From: Gaoshiqia sp050298035 | GTDB taxonomy: Bacteria > Bacteroidota > Bacteroidia > Bacteroidales > Prolixibacteraceae | Assembly (NCBI GenBank): GCA_050298035.1 | Contig: JBNKTK010000073.1 | Coordinates: 1-19,254 of the forward strand | Direction: 5' to 3' | DNA length: 19,254 bases | Shown: piece after piece, positions 1 through 7,895 of the stretch | How the letters are laid out: each line of letters begins with the position of its first letter | Position numbering within the stretch: position 1 is the first letter of the stretch | Notes under the pieces: model-generated | The model's input: only the letters and a program-made list of their open reading frames with translations | Databases searched by the model: none | Told to the model about the DNA's origin: nothing | Made by a program: the position numbers and the translations under genes

Positions 1-880
1 ATTTCAGCTTTAGCCCGGTTGACTGGAAGGTCGGGATCAGGCAAACCTGAGCCTCTTCAATCAGGTGGTTCATCTCCTCGATGGAAATATTGGCGATCAA
101 TGTTACATGCGGAATTGACCTTACCTGTTTCACCAGCCAATCGGGCGGGTTCTTCCCGGCAATAATAAACGGAAGGGTAATTTCGCTGAATATATTATCC
201 AGCAAATACCGGACAACCTTCAGGTTCTCTTCCACCCCCAGGTTGCCATGGTAAAGCACATACTCGCCCTTTCCTTTTCGTGATGTCACACTGGTAAAAG
301 GATGAAAAGCCGGCAAAAACATCGAGTTCCTGTATTTCCCGGCGAAATACTGATGCTCGGTCAATGAGATAGGTAACACATGGGTTGCATGGACAAGCTT
401 GCGCTCGAAAAGCTTTAGTTTGAGTGATTCGAGCAGGTAATAATACCTATTTACGGAGGCAATATTGGCATTCCACAGGTGAAAATAATAATCGTGCTCG
501 ATATTATGCGCCCTTACAAATTTGGGATAAGCCGCCAGCAGCGGATGATCGAGGTAATAGCACGTGTGCAGCCCTTCGAACAGCACGGGTGCAATTTCTT
601 CCATCAGGTTTTCCAGCAAATCAGAGTGTTTGCGTGTGCGCACGATAAACGGCAACAGCGACAACTGTTTGATCCATTTATTCCGGCGAGGGTAATAATG
701 TACCTTCAGGCACAATTCGTCAAGCTCAGGGGCTGGCCCGCGCCCGTAATCAAAACAATGGAGAATAACCTCAACACCAACCTTTTTCAGCGCTTCCAGC
801 TTATAAAAAACATCAATTACGCCCCCATAATTTGGCGGGTACGGAACATCAAAACTGATAATGTGAAGCCTTTTTCCCAT
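1..880 (-). CDS. Glycosyltransferase, GT4/GT1-like (3' end outside window)
   Basis: An open frame runs without a stop from an ATG at 880 to the left edge, giving 293 N-terminal residues; the C-terminus is missing. It starts MGKRLHIISFDVPYPPNYGG, the usual opening of GT-B glycosyltransferases, where the Gly-Gly loop contacts the sugar nucleotide. A second Rossmann half begins near residue 210 (VLYHGNLGVEENL), and the last visible segment, IEEAQVCLIPTFQSTGLKLK, matches the GT4 donor-site region just before the usual E-x7-E motif, which would lie off the window. It probably transfers a sugar during cell-surface polysaccharide or glycolipid synthesis; donor and acceptor cannot be read. It lies downstream of a strong terminator, so it should have its own promoter, but none is obvious in the short gap. 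Confidence 0.82.
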   Translation of the reverse strand, partial: MGKRLHIISFDVPYPPNYGGVIDVFYKLEALKKVGVEVILHCFDYGRGPAPELDELCLKVHYYPRRNKWIKQLSLLPFIVRTRKHSDLLENLMEEIAPVLFEGLHTCYYLDHPLLAAYPKFVRAHNIEHDYYFHLWNANIASVNRYYYLLESLKLKLFERKLVHATHVLPISLTEHQYFAGKYRNSMFLPAFHPFTSVTSRKGKGEYVLYHGNLGVEENLKVVRYLLDNIFSEITLPFIIAGKNPPDWLVKQVRSIPHVTLIANISIEEMNHLIEEAQVCLIPTFQSTGLKLK

Positions 881-894
881 GCGGGATTAAAAGT

Positions 895-927
895 AAATAA
901 AAAACCGCAAGTAATGATACCTGCGGT
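895..927 (-). terminator. Rho-independent terminator of the sigma/DUF4097 operon
   Basis: Read on the minus strand, arms AACCGCAGGTA and TACTTGCGGTT form an 11-bp stem (one G-U pair) with a TCAT loop, followed by TTTATTT. It begins 24 bases after the stop codon of the DUF4097-like gene and before the glycosyltransferase start, so it should end the sigma/anti-sigma/DUF4097 transcript. Confidence 0.85.
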
Positions 928-950
928 TGCTCGTTTTGTGTTTCAAAAAT

Positions 951-1988
951 CTATTCCGTCAATTTAATGTTGCCATACCGGCTGCGCAGGATCACCTGCC
1001 TGTTTCCCGGGGTCCCCCCAACTGTTCCTTTCACCCGCAGGGTATTGTTGTCTTTCATTCTGTTACCGCTAAATTCGCCGGTCGGATATTTTACATCGCA
1101 ATAGTCGCATTCGGCATCCAGGTTATAATCGGTTTCGTCTATTCCAAGCGAAATACTGCCGTAGCTGTTGGTTATTTCAACTTTACTGAAACCGGCGCTA
1201 ACCTCATCCACCCGCACCGAACCGTACTGGGTATCAATAACCAGGTTCTGTTTCAGCTCTTCAATTTTGTAATTGGTGTATTTTGAATTAGCCGCCAAAC
1301 TGCCAACCTCTCCAATACTTACCCCGTCATATTTCGACTCAAGCTGAAGGTCTTTCACTTCCTCAAAGTTTAGTCCCGAATATTTGCAGTCCAGTTTAGC
1401 CCGGCCAATTTCGCCAACAAACAACTTCGAGTAGCGGATTTCACTGTTCAACTGGTTTACCGATTCGATATCGGCCTTTCCGTAAGCCAAATCCAGCCAG
1501 GCATCGGTACCGGGTGGCACACTAAGGTTGCCAGCCGTGAAGTTTCCGTAAGCGATCTCAAAATGGCCTTTGCCTCCGAGGTCTTTCATCACCACATCAC
1601 CGAACTTGTTGGCAACGGTCAGATCACGGTCTTCGGGAATATTGATGGTATAATCAATCGAGAAATTTTGCTTGGTCTTAAAGTTTTCGGTGATAATGGT
1701 TTCAACCTTAAGCAGGCCACCGCTTCTGTTGATGTTGATTTTTATCAGATCGAGCATTGCATTGGCTTTGGCTTCGTTCCCGTTCTCAATCGTTATCACG
1801 GCAGTTACGGTTACCGAATCGCCACCAAGGTCGTTAATTTCAATTGTCCCAAACTTGTTGGTAATGTCCAGCGCCGTAATTTGCGATTTCACAAATCCCC
1901 GGTGCACAGTCCGGCCGTATTCGGTTGCACTTGCCACAAACGGTAGCACAGCGAACAAGAGGATTAATAATTTAAATTTCAGTTCCAT
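951..1988 (-). CDS. Secreted DUF4097-like beta-repeat protein
   Basis: 345 residues with a clear signal peptide (about 1-21, MELKFKLLILLFAVLPFVASA), so exported to the periplasm or surface. The mature protein is built of short beta-rich repeats with an aromatic residue followed by a small one (KFG 45, KFG 128, YG 147, YG 169, then Tyr at 186, 203, 220, 237, 255, 276 and 338). Spacing is exactly 17 residues through the middle, as expected for a beta-helix/solenoid and for the DUF4097 'putative adhesin' family common in Bacteroidota. Function is not known. The ATG at 1988 lies inside the upstream anti-sigma gene (17-bp overlap), so translation is probably coupled. As the last gene of the sigma operon it may be a target or sensor of that system; this is inference. 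Confidence 0.8.
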   Translation of the reverse strand: MELKFKLLILLFAVLPFVASATEYGRTVHRGFVKSQITALDITNKFGTIEINDLGGDSVTVTAVITIENGNEAKANAMLDLIKININRSGGLLKVETIITENFKTKQNFSIDYTINIPEDRDLTVANKFGDVVMKDLGGKGHFEIAYGNFTAGNLSVPPGTDAWLDLAYGKADIESVNQLNSEIRYSKLFVGEIGRAKLDCKYSGLNFEEVKDLQLESKYDGVSIGEVGSLAANSKYTNYKIEELKQNLVIDTQYGSVRVDEVSAGFSKVEITNSYGSISLGIDETDYNLDAECDYCDVKYPTGEFSGNRMKDNNTLRVKGTVGGTPGNRQVILRSRYGNIKLTE

Positions 1989-2526
1989 CTTTGGTCAATT
2001 TTTGTTGTTTAATATCTTCCAGTTTCGTAATAATCATGGTGATAATGCTAAGCTTTGCCTGGTACAGTTCGAGCATGGCATTTATCACGCGCTCGTCCTC
2101 AGGGTTGGCTTTCAGTTCATTTTGCAGCCGGGAATAAGTTTCATCAAACTCTTTCATTTCCTGTTCCATGGCCTGCTGTTCTTCTGCCGAAATAATGCCG
2201 TCCTTTATGAGTTTGTCCCATTCGTGTAATCCCTGATCAATGGCAGCAGTATAGTAAAACTCCGCTTCGCCATACTCCGGCGACACCGATGCCAAACTAA
2301 CAGGCTGCACCTCTTCCCGGTCCAGGTACATCCGCACCTGGTTTCCGATGAGCAACACGAACACGACTGCCGCGGCTACCTGCAACCAGAATTTAGGCGA
2401 AAGCTTTTTCTTTTTGCTGAATGCCCTATCCAGTTTTTCTTCAAACCGGTCGAAGTGCCCGATTGGAGCCTCATCATCAAATGCGTCCCTGTTTTCCCGA
2501 ATGGCCTTTTCCAATAAATCTGTCAT
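1972..2526 (-). CDS. Putative membrane-bound anti-sigma factor
   Basis: 184 residues: a cytoplasmic acidic/basic N-terminus (1-45) with a GHFDRFEEKLDRAF stretch resembling the short sigma-binding helix of many Bacteroidota anti-sigma proteins, one transmembrane helix (about 46-66), then a periplasmic, mostly helical and probably coiled-coil C-terminal part rich in Glu, Gln and Lys. There is no zinc-binding HxxxCxxC motif. It starts 11 bp after the ECF sigma gene ends and overlaps the DUF4097-like gene by 17 bp, the arrangement expected of a cognate anti-sigma factor. The anti-sigma role rests on topology and position; the sequence alone shows only a single-pass membrane protein. Confidence 0.65.
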   Translation of the reverse strand: MTDLLEKAIRENRDAFDDEAPIGHFDRFEEKLDRAFSKKKKLSPKFWLQVAAAVVFVLLIGNQVRMYLDREEVQPVSLASVSPEYGEAEFYYTAAIDQGLHEWDKLIKDGIISAEEQQAMEQEMKEFDETYSRLQNELKANPEDERVINAMLELYQAKLSIITMIITKLEDIKQQKLTKDGTEI

Positions 2527-2537
2527 TTCTTTCGGTA

Positions 2538-3095
2538 TTAATTAAATGAAAATACTTCGTCTTTCAATAAAAACTCCCTCAGTTTCTTTTTGGCCCGCAA
2601 TAATTGTGATCGCGAGGATGAATTGCTGATGTGCAGGATTTCTGAAATTTCGTCGTGATCGTAGCCTTCAAGCAAATACAAGCTTAACACAACACGATAA
2701 CCTTCGGGCAATTTCATGATAGCTGCTTTGATTCTCTGAACATCGATTTCCTTTGTTTCCATGAAAGGGTTTTCCTCAGCATCAAGCAGTTTTTCGTTAA
2801 TCTCCTCAAAAACGACTTTTCGCTTTTTCAAACAATCCAAAGAACGGTTGACCACAATTTTTTTGAGCCAGGCGCCAAAACTTACTTTTCCTTCATAGCT
2901 GTCAATCTTTTTGAACGCGCTTAAAAACGATTCCTGCATAATATCCTCCGCATCGGTTTCATTGCCAACAATCCGCAAGCTGGTGCTATACATCGATTTA
3001 TAGTACAACTTGTACAACTGAAACTGAGCATCACGGTTGCCTTGCCTGCAACGGTCAATAATCTCCTGGTGGATATTTTTGTACAGCGTGTCCAA
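2538..3095 (-). CDS. ECF RNA polymerase sigma factor
   Basis: 185 residues. Sigma region 2 is seen at about 22-92 (FQLYKLYYKSMYSTSLRIVG, then DAEDIMQESFLSAFKKID and FGAWLKKIVVNRSLDCLKKRK). Region 4 is at about 128-180 (LPEGYRVVLSLYLLEGYDHD, then an HTH ending RSQLLRAKKKLREFL). No region 3 or 1.1 is present, so this is an ECF (group 4) sigma factor. The start appears to be TTG: an in-frame stop lies four codons upstream, and the first ATG (residue 35) would delete part of region 2. It heads an operon with the anti-sigma and DUF4097-like genes, begins 58 bp after the methyltransferase gene, and is probably autoregulated as usual for such loci, though no clear promoter is seen. Confidence 0.9.
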   Translation of the reverse strand: MDTLYKNIHQEIIDRCRQGNRDAQFQLYKLYYKSMYSTSLRIVGNETDAEDIMQESFLSAFKKIDSYEGKVSFGAWLKKIVVNRSLDCLKKRKVVFEEINEKLLDAEENPFMETKEIDVQRIKAAIMKLPEGYRVVLSLYLLEGYDHDEISEILHISNSSSRSQLLRAKKKLREFLLKDEVFSFN

Positions 3096-3153
3096 TTTTG
3101 ATTTTTAAGCTATGTTCTGATCAAAAGACGAACCGGCGCTAAAAGATGTTGCA

Positions 3154-3843
3154 TCAGGAATGTCTTTTCATCTCAAAATATTTATTGCAAATGGAATGCA
3201 ACAGGTGAATGTCACCCTCTCCCAATAAACTCAAGCGTTCGAGAATCCGCGGATAAATGGCTGATTCTTCCTTAAAATCAAGCTCCAGCAAAATAGTTGC
3301 TGCTTTTTCCTTCATCGACCGGAACCCGTTTTCATTCACAGCCCGCACTTCCTCCTGCCCTTCGGTATTTAATACCGACAGCTCGTAGGCGTACAACATG
3401 ATTGCCTGTGCCAGGTTCAGCGACGGATACACGGTTTGCAGGGGAACAGTGCTGACAACATCGCAGCGTCTCAGCTCTTCATTGCGCAAACCGGAGTCTT
3501 CGCGCCCAAAAACCACGGCAACCTTCCGTACCGAATTGCCTTTTGCCTGAATGAGCCCGGCCAGTTCACGTGTCGATAAATAATCTTCTTTTACCAGCCG
3601 CTGCTTGGCTGTTGTTCCAACGATAAAATCAATGTCGGCAACAGCTTCCTCAAAGGTGGCAAAAACGTCGGCCTGCTCCAAAATATCATTCGAAGCGTGT
3701 GCCAGCCAGCGCGCCGGATCGCTCAGGTGATCGCAGGGATTGACCAGCCTCATCTCCCGAAAGCCCATGGTTTTCATGGCACGGGCTGCTGCACCCACAT
3801 TTTCGGGAACAGCCGGTTCAATCAGAATAAATACAACATTCAT
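3154..3843 (-). CDS. TrmH/SpoU (SPOUT) family RNA methyltransferase, TrmJ-like
   Basis: 229 residues from the ATG at 3843. A TTG ten codons upstream would also be in frame, but family members start at this Met, and a -7 promoter box lies between the two, so I choose 3843. The three SpoU motifs are visible: NVGAAARAMKTMGF (15-28, catalytic-type Asn15/Arg21), VFGREDSGL (111-119) and PSLNLAQAIMLYAYE (140-154), which form the knotted SAM site. Overall it resembles E. coli TrmJ (2'-O-methylation of tRNA position 32), with a C-terminal helical extension after residue 165. Exact substrate (tRNA versus rRNA) cannot be assigned. It is probably monocistronic, with a terminator-like hairpin upstream. 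Confidence 0.88.
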   Translation of the reverse strand: MNVVFILIEPAVPENVGAAARAMKTMGFREMRLVNPCDHLSDPARWLAHASNDILEQADVFATFEEAVADIDFIVGTTAKQRLVKEDYLSTRELAGLIQAKGNSVRKVAVVFGREDSGLRNEELRRCDVVSTVPLQTVYPSLNLAQAIMLYAYELSVLNTEGQEEVRAVNENGFRSMKEKAATILLELDFKEESAIYPRILERLSLLGEGDIHLLHSICNKYFEMKRHS

Positions 3844-3857
3844 AAAGCTTGTTTTTG

Positions 3858-3887
3858 CAAATATAACGGACAAAGCCCAAATGCAAG
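3858..3887 (-). promoter_or_regulatory. Promoter of the TrmJ-like methyltransferase gene
   Basis: On the minus strand a perfect Bacteroidota -7 box TATATTTG (3858-3865) stands 14 bp before the ATG at 3843. A CTTG (3884-3887) 18 bp upstream is a partial -33 box. The start of transcription would be near 3851, giving a leader of under 10 bases. The -33 candidate falls in the loop of the preceding terminator hairpin. Confidence 0.5.
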
Positions 3888-3903
3888 GACATTCGGGCTT
3901 TTT
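3872..3903 (-). terminator. Terminator hairpin after the secreted-protein gene
   Basis: Arms AAAGCCCGAATG and CATTTGGGCTTT (minus strand) pair over 12 bp with one G-U and a six-base loop. It sits just after the stop of the secreted-protein gene at 3925 and just before the methyltransferase promoter. The T run after the stem is only TTT on the minus strand but five T on the plus strand, so it may work in either direction. Confidence 0.65.
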
Positions 3904-3924
3904 AAACAGAAGACGGGTTAGTTT

Positions 3925-4614
3925 CTACTGATTGCAATATTGAACTGCTTTCAACAGATCTTCTTCCTTATTTAATTTCAATTTTTCGGATTTCACCCAA
4001 GAAGAGATGCCGGGTTTTACCTGTTCAAGAAGTTCCATTGTTTTCTTTGCGTTAGCGGCTTTTTCAGCTGGTTGTCCATTTACCGAAAGATACATATCCG
4101 GAGACATCAGAACAAATTGAGGTGGAACCGGGTCTTTAAAAGCTTTTACCGGTTCTGCGGCACGGAAACTTACCCGGTGCTTTTTCAGCAGCATCGCGTC
4201 TCCGTCAGCAAGTACCTGGAAAAACCCGTTTTCCGTCCTATTCCCCACGGCATACATTAAATACTTAAAATCGTTTTCGCCAATTTTAAACCATTCATAA
4301 CGAGACGGCTCTACAATCTCCATCACCCCTCTTTTTTGGGTGTTGAATTCCATATTATCGGTGTAAATATTATAACGCAAGGGCACATCCTTGAATGAAC
4401 TACCATTAGGCAAGATGATCAGGCCGGGTACAAATTCCCTGTCCAGATACGGCGAGCCCTGCACATCATCGTAAGTCAGTTCCTTATTCAAATCGGCAAA
4501 TGAATTAACAACACCGTATGGGGCAAAATTCTCAAAATCATAAGCGGTCCGCACCTGCGAAAATACATGCAGTCCAACCACCAGGAACAAAAGGTTCAGA
4601 AACACTTTCTTCAT
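3925..4614 (-). CDS. Secreted protein of unknown function
   Basis: 229 residues beginning with a signal peptide (MKKVFLNLLFLVVGLHVFSQ, cleavage near residue 19 before QVRT). The mature part is mainly beta-strand with many aromatic residues. It has no cysteine before the near-terminal one (QYCNQ), no lipobox and no T9SS tail, so it is probably periplasmic or outer-membrane associated. Conspicuous segments are GLIILPNGSSFKDVPLRYNIYTDNMEF at about 63-89, where a short beta-hairpin pair suggests a sandwich, and a helical Lys/Glu-rich C-terminus from about 185. I do not recognise a named family; similar small secreted proteins are common in Bacteroidota. It is divergent from the CDF transporter gene and appears to be transcribed alone. 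Confidence 0.75.
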   Translation of the reverse strand: MKKVFLNLLFLVVGLHVFSQVRTAYDFENFAPYGVVNSFADLNKELTYDDVQGSPYLDREFVPGLIILPNGSSFKDVPLRYNIYTDNMEFNTQKRGVMEIVEPSRYEWFKIGENDFKYLMYAVGNRTENGFFQVLADGDAMLLKKHRVSFRAAEPVKAFKDPVPPQFVLMSPDMYLSVNGQPAEKAANAKKTMELLEQVKPGISSWVKSEKLKLNKEEDLLKAVQYCNQ

Positions 4615-4754
4615 ATCAATTGTTAGATTATCAACAAAAAAGGGGAACTATTTCCCGGATAGTTTTAAAGATAGTGTTTTTATATCATCTTTGCTTTTGG
4701 CAACTTTACATTTTCAACAAAGAGTCCGATTCAATGGATAAATAACAAATTAGC

Positions 4755-5639
4755 ATGTCACATCAACATACACATTCACATACGCAGCAGCGACTGGGAC
4801 TAACAATCGTTTTGAATGTTGTGATAACGATTAGCCAGTTCATCGGGGGAATGATTTCCGGCAGTTTGGCACTGATTTCGGATGCCACGCACAACCTGAG
4901 CGATGGCGTGGCCGTTTTGCTTGCCTACATTGCCGACCGACTGAGCCACAAAGAACGGACAGCCAAAAGCACCTTCGGGTACAAACGGGCCGAAATCCTG
5001 GCTGCATTCATCAACTCGCTGGTATTGATCGCAATTTCGTTTTACCTGATGATTGAAGCCGTTGAACGTTTTGTTGACCCAAAAGCTGTTGATTTCCGCT
5101 GGATGCTGTGGCTGGGGGCTTTAGGATTGGTTGCCAACAGCTTGTCGGTTTTCCTGTTACACGAAGACAAGCACAACAACCTGAACGTGAAAGCAGCCTA
5201 CCTGCACCTGCTGGGCGATGCACTGACTTCGCTGGCCGTAATTATCGGCGCTGTTTTCATCTGGCTGTGGAACTGGAGCTGGATTGACCCGCTCGTAACC
5301 ATGCTGATCAGCTTCTACCTGCTATTTCACACCTTCAAATTGTTAAAAGAATCGGCCGAAATACTGATGCAGTTTGCCCCGACAAACATCAATACTGAAG
5401 AACTGAAAAAGCAAATTGAAAAGCTGGAACATGTTCATCGGGTGCACCACATTCATTTGTGGCGATTAACCGACAGAACCGTGCATTTTGAAGCACATGT
5501 TGAACTGGATCTCGATCTGCATCTGTCAAAGACAGACAAAATCAATGAAGAAATCACCCGGTTGCTGCACCGCGAATTTAGCATCGGCCATGTCACCCTT
5601 CAGTTTGAATTTGCCCGTCCCGATTGCTGCGAATGTTAG
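4755..5639 (+). CDS. Cation diffusion facilitator (Zn2+-type efflux pump, CzcD-like)
   Basis: 294 residues, the usual CDF length. A short His-rich N-terminus (HQHTHSHT) precedes six predicted transmembrane helices up to about residue 198 and a cytoplasmic metal-binding domain (about 205-294). The transport-site motifs are HNLSD (His46, Asp50) in helix 2 and HLLGD (His151, Asp155) in helix 5; this HxxxD pair is the CzcD/ZnT-type zinc-selective pattern. The C-terminal domain contains HRVHHIHLWRL and ends in CCEC, likely further metal ligands. It acts in the inner membrane, exporting Zn2+ (or Co2+/Cd2+) by proton antiport. It is alone on its strand, divergent from the secreted-protein gene and convergent with the ABC exporter only 9 bp away. 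Confidence 0.93.
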   Translation: MSHQHTHSHTQQRLGLTIVLNVVITISQFIGGMISGSLALISDATHNLSDGVAVLLAYIADRLSHKERTAKSTFGYKRAEILAAFINSLVLIAISFYLMIEAVERFVDPKAVDFRWMLWLGALGLVANSLSVFLLHEDKHNNLNVKAAYLHLLGDALTSLAVIIGAVFIWLWNWSWIDPLVTMLISFYLLFHTFKLLKESAEILMQFAPTNINTEELKKQIEKLEHVHRVHHIHLWRLTDRTVHFEAHVELDLDLHLSKTDKINEEITRLLHREFSIGHVTLQFEFARPDCCEC

Positions 5640-5648
5640 TTTCCGAAA

Positions 5649-7424
5649 TTATCCGGCAAACTGAAGTTCGCTCAGGGTAGAATACAAACCATCTGCGTCA
5701 GACAGTAGTTCTTCGTGTGTACCCTGCTGGGTGATCCGTCCCTGGTCGAGCACAATGATTTTATCGGCCTGGCGGATTGTTGACAAGCGGTGTGCAATAA
5801 CAATCGAAGTACGGCCTTTCATCAGCTTTTCCAGCGCTTCCTGCACCAGGCGTTCCGATTCGGAGTCAAGCGACGATGTTGCCTCATCCAGGATCAGGAT
5901 GCGGGGATTTTTCAACACAGCACGGGCAATAGCAATGCGCTGGCGTTGTCCGCCCGACAGTTGAATGCCTCTTTCGCCAACCACGCTGTCCAAACCTTCG
6001 GGGAAAGACTGGATAAATGTCCAGGCATTGGCTTGTTTGGCTGCTTCAACTATTTCATCATCGGTTGCATCCAGCTTTCCGTAGGCAATATTCTCACGAA
6101 TGGTACCACCAAATAAAAAGACATCCTGCGGTACCACGGCAATTTGAGAACGGAGAACTGTAAGCGGAATGTCCCGGCTGTCCTTCCCATCAAACAAAAT
6201 CTGCCCCGCAGTGGGATTGTAAAACCGCATCAGCAAGTTGATAATTGTTGACTTTCCGGCGCCGCTTGGCCCCACTAAAGCAACCTGCTGGTTCGGGTCG
6301 ATCGTCACCGACAAATTATTCAGTACCTCAATATCCGTGCGGGTCGGGTAATGAAATGAAACACCCTGAAAGCGGATGTCACCCTTCAACAAATCCTTCG
6401 GGCTGATTTCACTTTGCGGCACAATTTCTTCAACCGGTTCGTCCAATATCTCCAACAGGTTTTCGGTGGCGCCAACCGTTCGTTGCAAGCGGGCATACAC
6501 ATCGGCCATTCCTCCCATCATACCTGCAATAAAACCACTGTACAAGATGAATGAAAACAACTCGCCGGCAGCCAGGTGTCCGTTTGCAATAAGAATGGTA
6601 CCGCGCCAGATTACGGCAACCATCGAACCAAACATGCCCAAAATCATAAAAGCAGAAAACGATCCGCGGTACAAGCCTTCCAACATGCCGGTTTTTGCAA
6701 CCTCGTTGGTTTTGTCTGTATAGCGGTCAATTTCGTAAAACTCGTTGGCATAAGCCTTCACGTTCTGTATTCCCTGCAAAGTCTCTTCAACAATGGTGCT
6801 CGAATCGGCAACCTGGCTTTGTATCTTTTTGGAAAAACCACGGATAAAACGCCCAAACACGATCGCAATCATCACGATCACCGGCAAAACCATCAGCATA
6901 AACAGGGTGAGTTTTGGCGAGATAAAAACCAGCAAAATAATTCCCCCGGTGATGATGAGTATCTCACGCAAAAAATCGGCAATTGTTGATGTTAGCGTAT
7001 CCTGCAGCAGCGAAATATCGGAGGAAATGCGGCTGGTCAACTCTCCTACCCGGCGTTTCAAAAAGAAACTCATGGGCAACTGAAGCAAATGACTGTAAGT
7101 TTTCTGCCTGATCGCAGCCAATGTTTTTGAAGTAACCCGGACAAACATGTTTGTCCGCATAAAACTAAAAATCGACTGCAAAATCAATACCCCAGCCAGG
7201 GCCAACACCACCCTATTAATTTCAGACTGTGGCCTTCCCTGGTTTCCGTAATCAACCAATATCCCTAAAAACCGGGGCAATGCAAGCGTGGCCCCACTCG
7301 TCAGCAATAAAAAAACAAGGCCGGTGACAAACTCGGCCTTAAATGGTTTGACAAACGAATACAAACGCATTGTTTTTTTCAGCGACTCACGACTTAAACG
7401 TTTTCTTGTTTTCTTGTTTTCCAT
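5649..7424 (-). CDS. ABC exporter, MsbA-like fused permease/ATPase
   Basis: 591 residues, a full half-transporter. The type IV exporter transmembrane domain (about 20-320, six helices) is followed by a nucleotide-binding domain: Walker A GPSGAGKS (385-392), Q-loop VPQDVFLFGG (431-440), signature LSGGQRQR (489-496), Walker B ILILDE (509-514) and H-loop His545 (IAHRLST). It should work as a homodimer in the inner membrane. By similarity it exports lipid A-core, other lipids or hydrophobic drugs, but the substrate is not readable. It starts with an ATG at 7424, 92 bp after the small membrane protein gene, and may be the last gene of the sigma-factor operon or independent; no convincing promoter or terminator lies in that gap. 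Confidence 0.93.
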   Translation of the reverse strand: MENKKTRKRLSRESLKKTMRLYSFVKPFKAEFVTGLVFLLLTSGATLALPRFLGILVDYGNQGRPQSEINRVVLALAGVLILQSIFSFMRTNMFVRVTSKTLAAIRQKTYSHLLQLPMSFFLKRRVGELTSRISSDISLLQDTLTSTIADFLREILIITGGIILLVFISPKLTLFMLMVLPVIVMIAIVFGRFIRGFSKKIQSQVADSSTIVEETLQGIQNVKAYANEFYEIDRYTDKTNEVAKTGMLEGLYRGSFSAFMILGMFGSMVAVIWRGTILIANGHLAAGELFSFILYSGFIAGMMGGMADVYARLQRTVGATENLLEILDEPVEEIVPQSEISPKDLLKGDIRFQGVSFHYPTRTDIEVLNNLSVTIDPNQQVALVGPSGAGKSTIINLLMRFYNPTAGQILFDGKDSRDIPLTVLRSQIAVVPQDVFLFGGTIRENIAYGKLDATDDEIVEAAKQANAWTFIQSFPEGLDSVVGERGIQLSGGQRQRIAIARAVLKNPRILILDEATSSLDSESERLVQEALEKLMKGRTSIVIAHRLSTIRQADKIIVLDQGRITQQGTHEELLSDADGLYSTLSELQFAG

Positions 7425-7516
7425 AGTTTTTCAATTCCAATCCCGAGATACAATCATTCTGCAATCTCCCGGTAACTGACACAAAAAACAGTTTAAAATT
7501 GATTTGGTTTATCGTT

Positions 7517-7885
7517 TCAGTCCAAAGTTTCTTTCTGGGCGGAATCTTTGGTCCCCTCCTGCCCCGGATGGAAGCATTTCCAGCGTTCACGCCGGATTTT
7601 AGACCATTCATTTTTGAATTTTTCCCGTTCCTCCGGGGTCATGCTTTTTAGTTTTTCATGAAATGAGGCATAATAAGGGCTACGTGTCCGGTGAAAACCG
7701 AAGCCAAAAAGCAACCGGCAAAGCAAGAGCAACAATACCGCCTGCCAGAAAGTGATCTCGCCCAGCCGGAACAAATCCGGCATAATGGCGTTCCAGATCA
7801 GCATCGTAAGTGCACCAAAAATTGCAATTGCTGCAACTATGACCAATGGTGCAAAAAATAGTTTTTGTTTTTTTGAAATAAACAT
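7517..7885 (-). CDS. Small two-helix membrane protein next to ECF sigma factor
   Basis: 122 residues from the ATG at 7885; a TTG three codons upstream is an alternative start, but the ATG is preferred, leaving a 10-bp gap after the sigma stop. Two hydrophobic segments (about residues 9-34 and 43-61) form a helical hairpin. A basic/acidic cytoplasmic tail follows with SMTPEEREKFKNEW, a helical motif frequent in small Bacteroidota proteins encoded beside ECF sigma genes. No enzymatic motif is present. The tight spacing suggests co-expression with, and possibly modulation of, the sigma factor; this is inference, and it lacks any classical anti-sigma domain. Confidence 0.72.
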   Translation of the reverse strand: MFISKKQKLFFAPLVIVAAIAIFGALTMLIWNAIMPDLFRLGEITFWQAVLLLLLCRLLFGFGFHRTRSPYYASFHEKLKSMTPEEREKFKNEWSKIRRERWKCFHPGQEGTKDSAQKETLD

Positions 7886-7895
7886 GGCTATCAAA

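Noticed and set aside
1563..2229. Plus-strand open frames opposite the DUF4097-like and anti-sigma genes
   Set aside because: They are antisense shadows without domains, while the minus-strand frames have a signal peptide, membrane helix and operon overlap.
4686..4700. Half copy of the met-promoter palindrome (GTTTTTATA) upstream of the CDF gene
   Set aside because: Only one half-site matches; with AT-rich DNA this is expected by chance.
4735..4746. Three-codon ORF (ATG GAT AAA TAA) before the CDF gene
   Set aside because: Too short for meaning; no leader-peptide features such as repeated regulatory codons.
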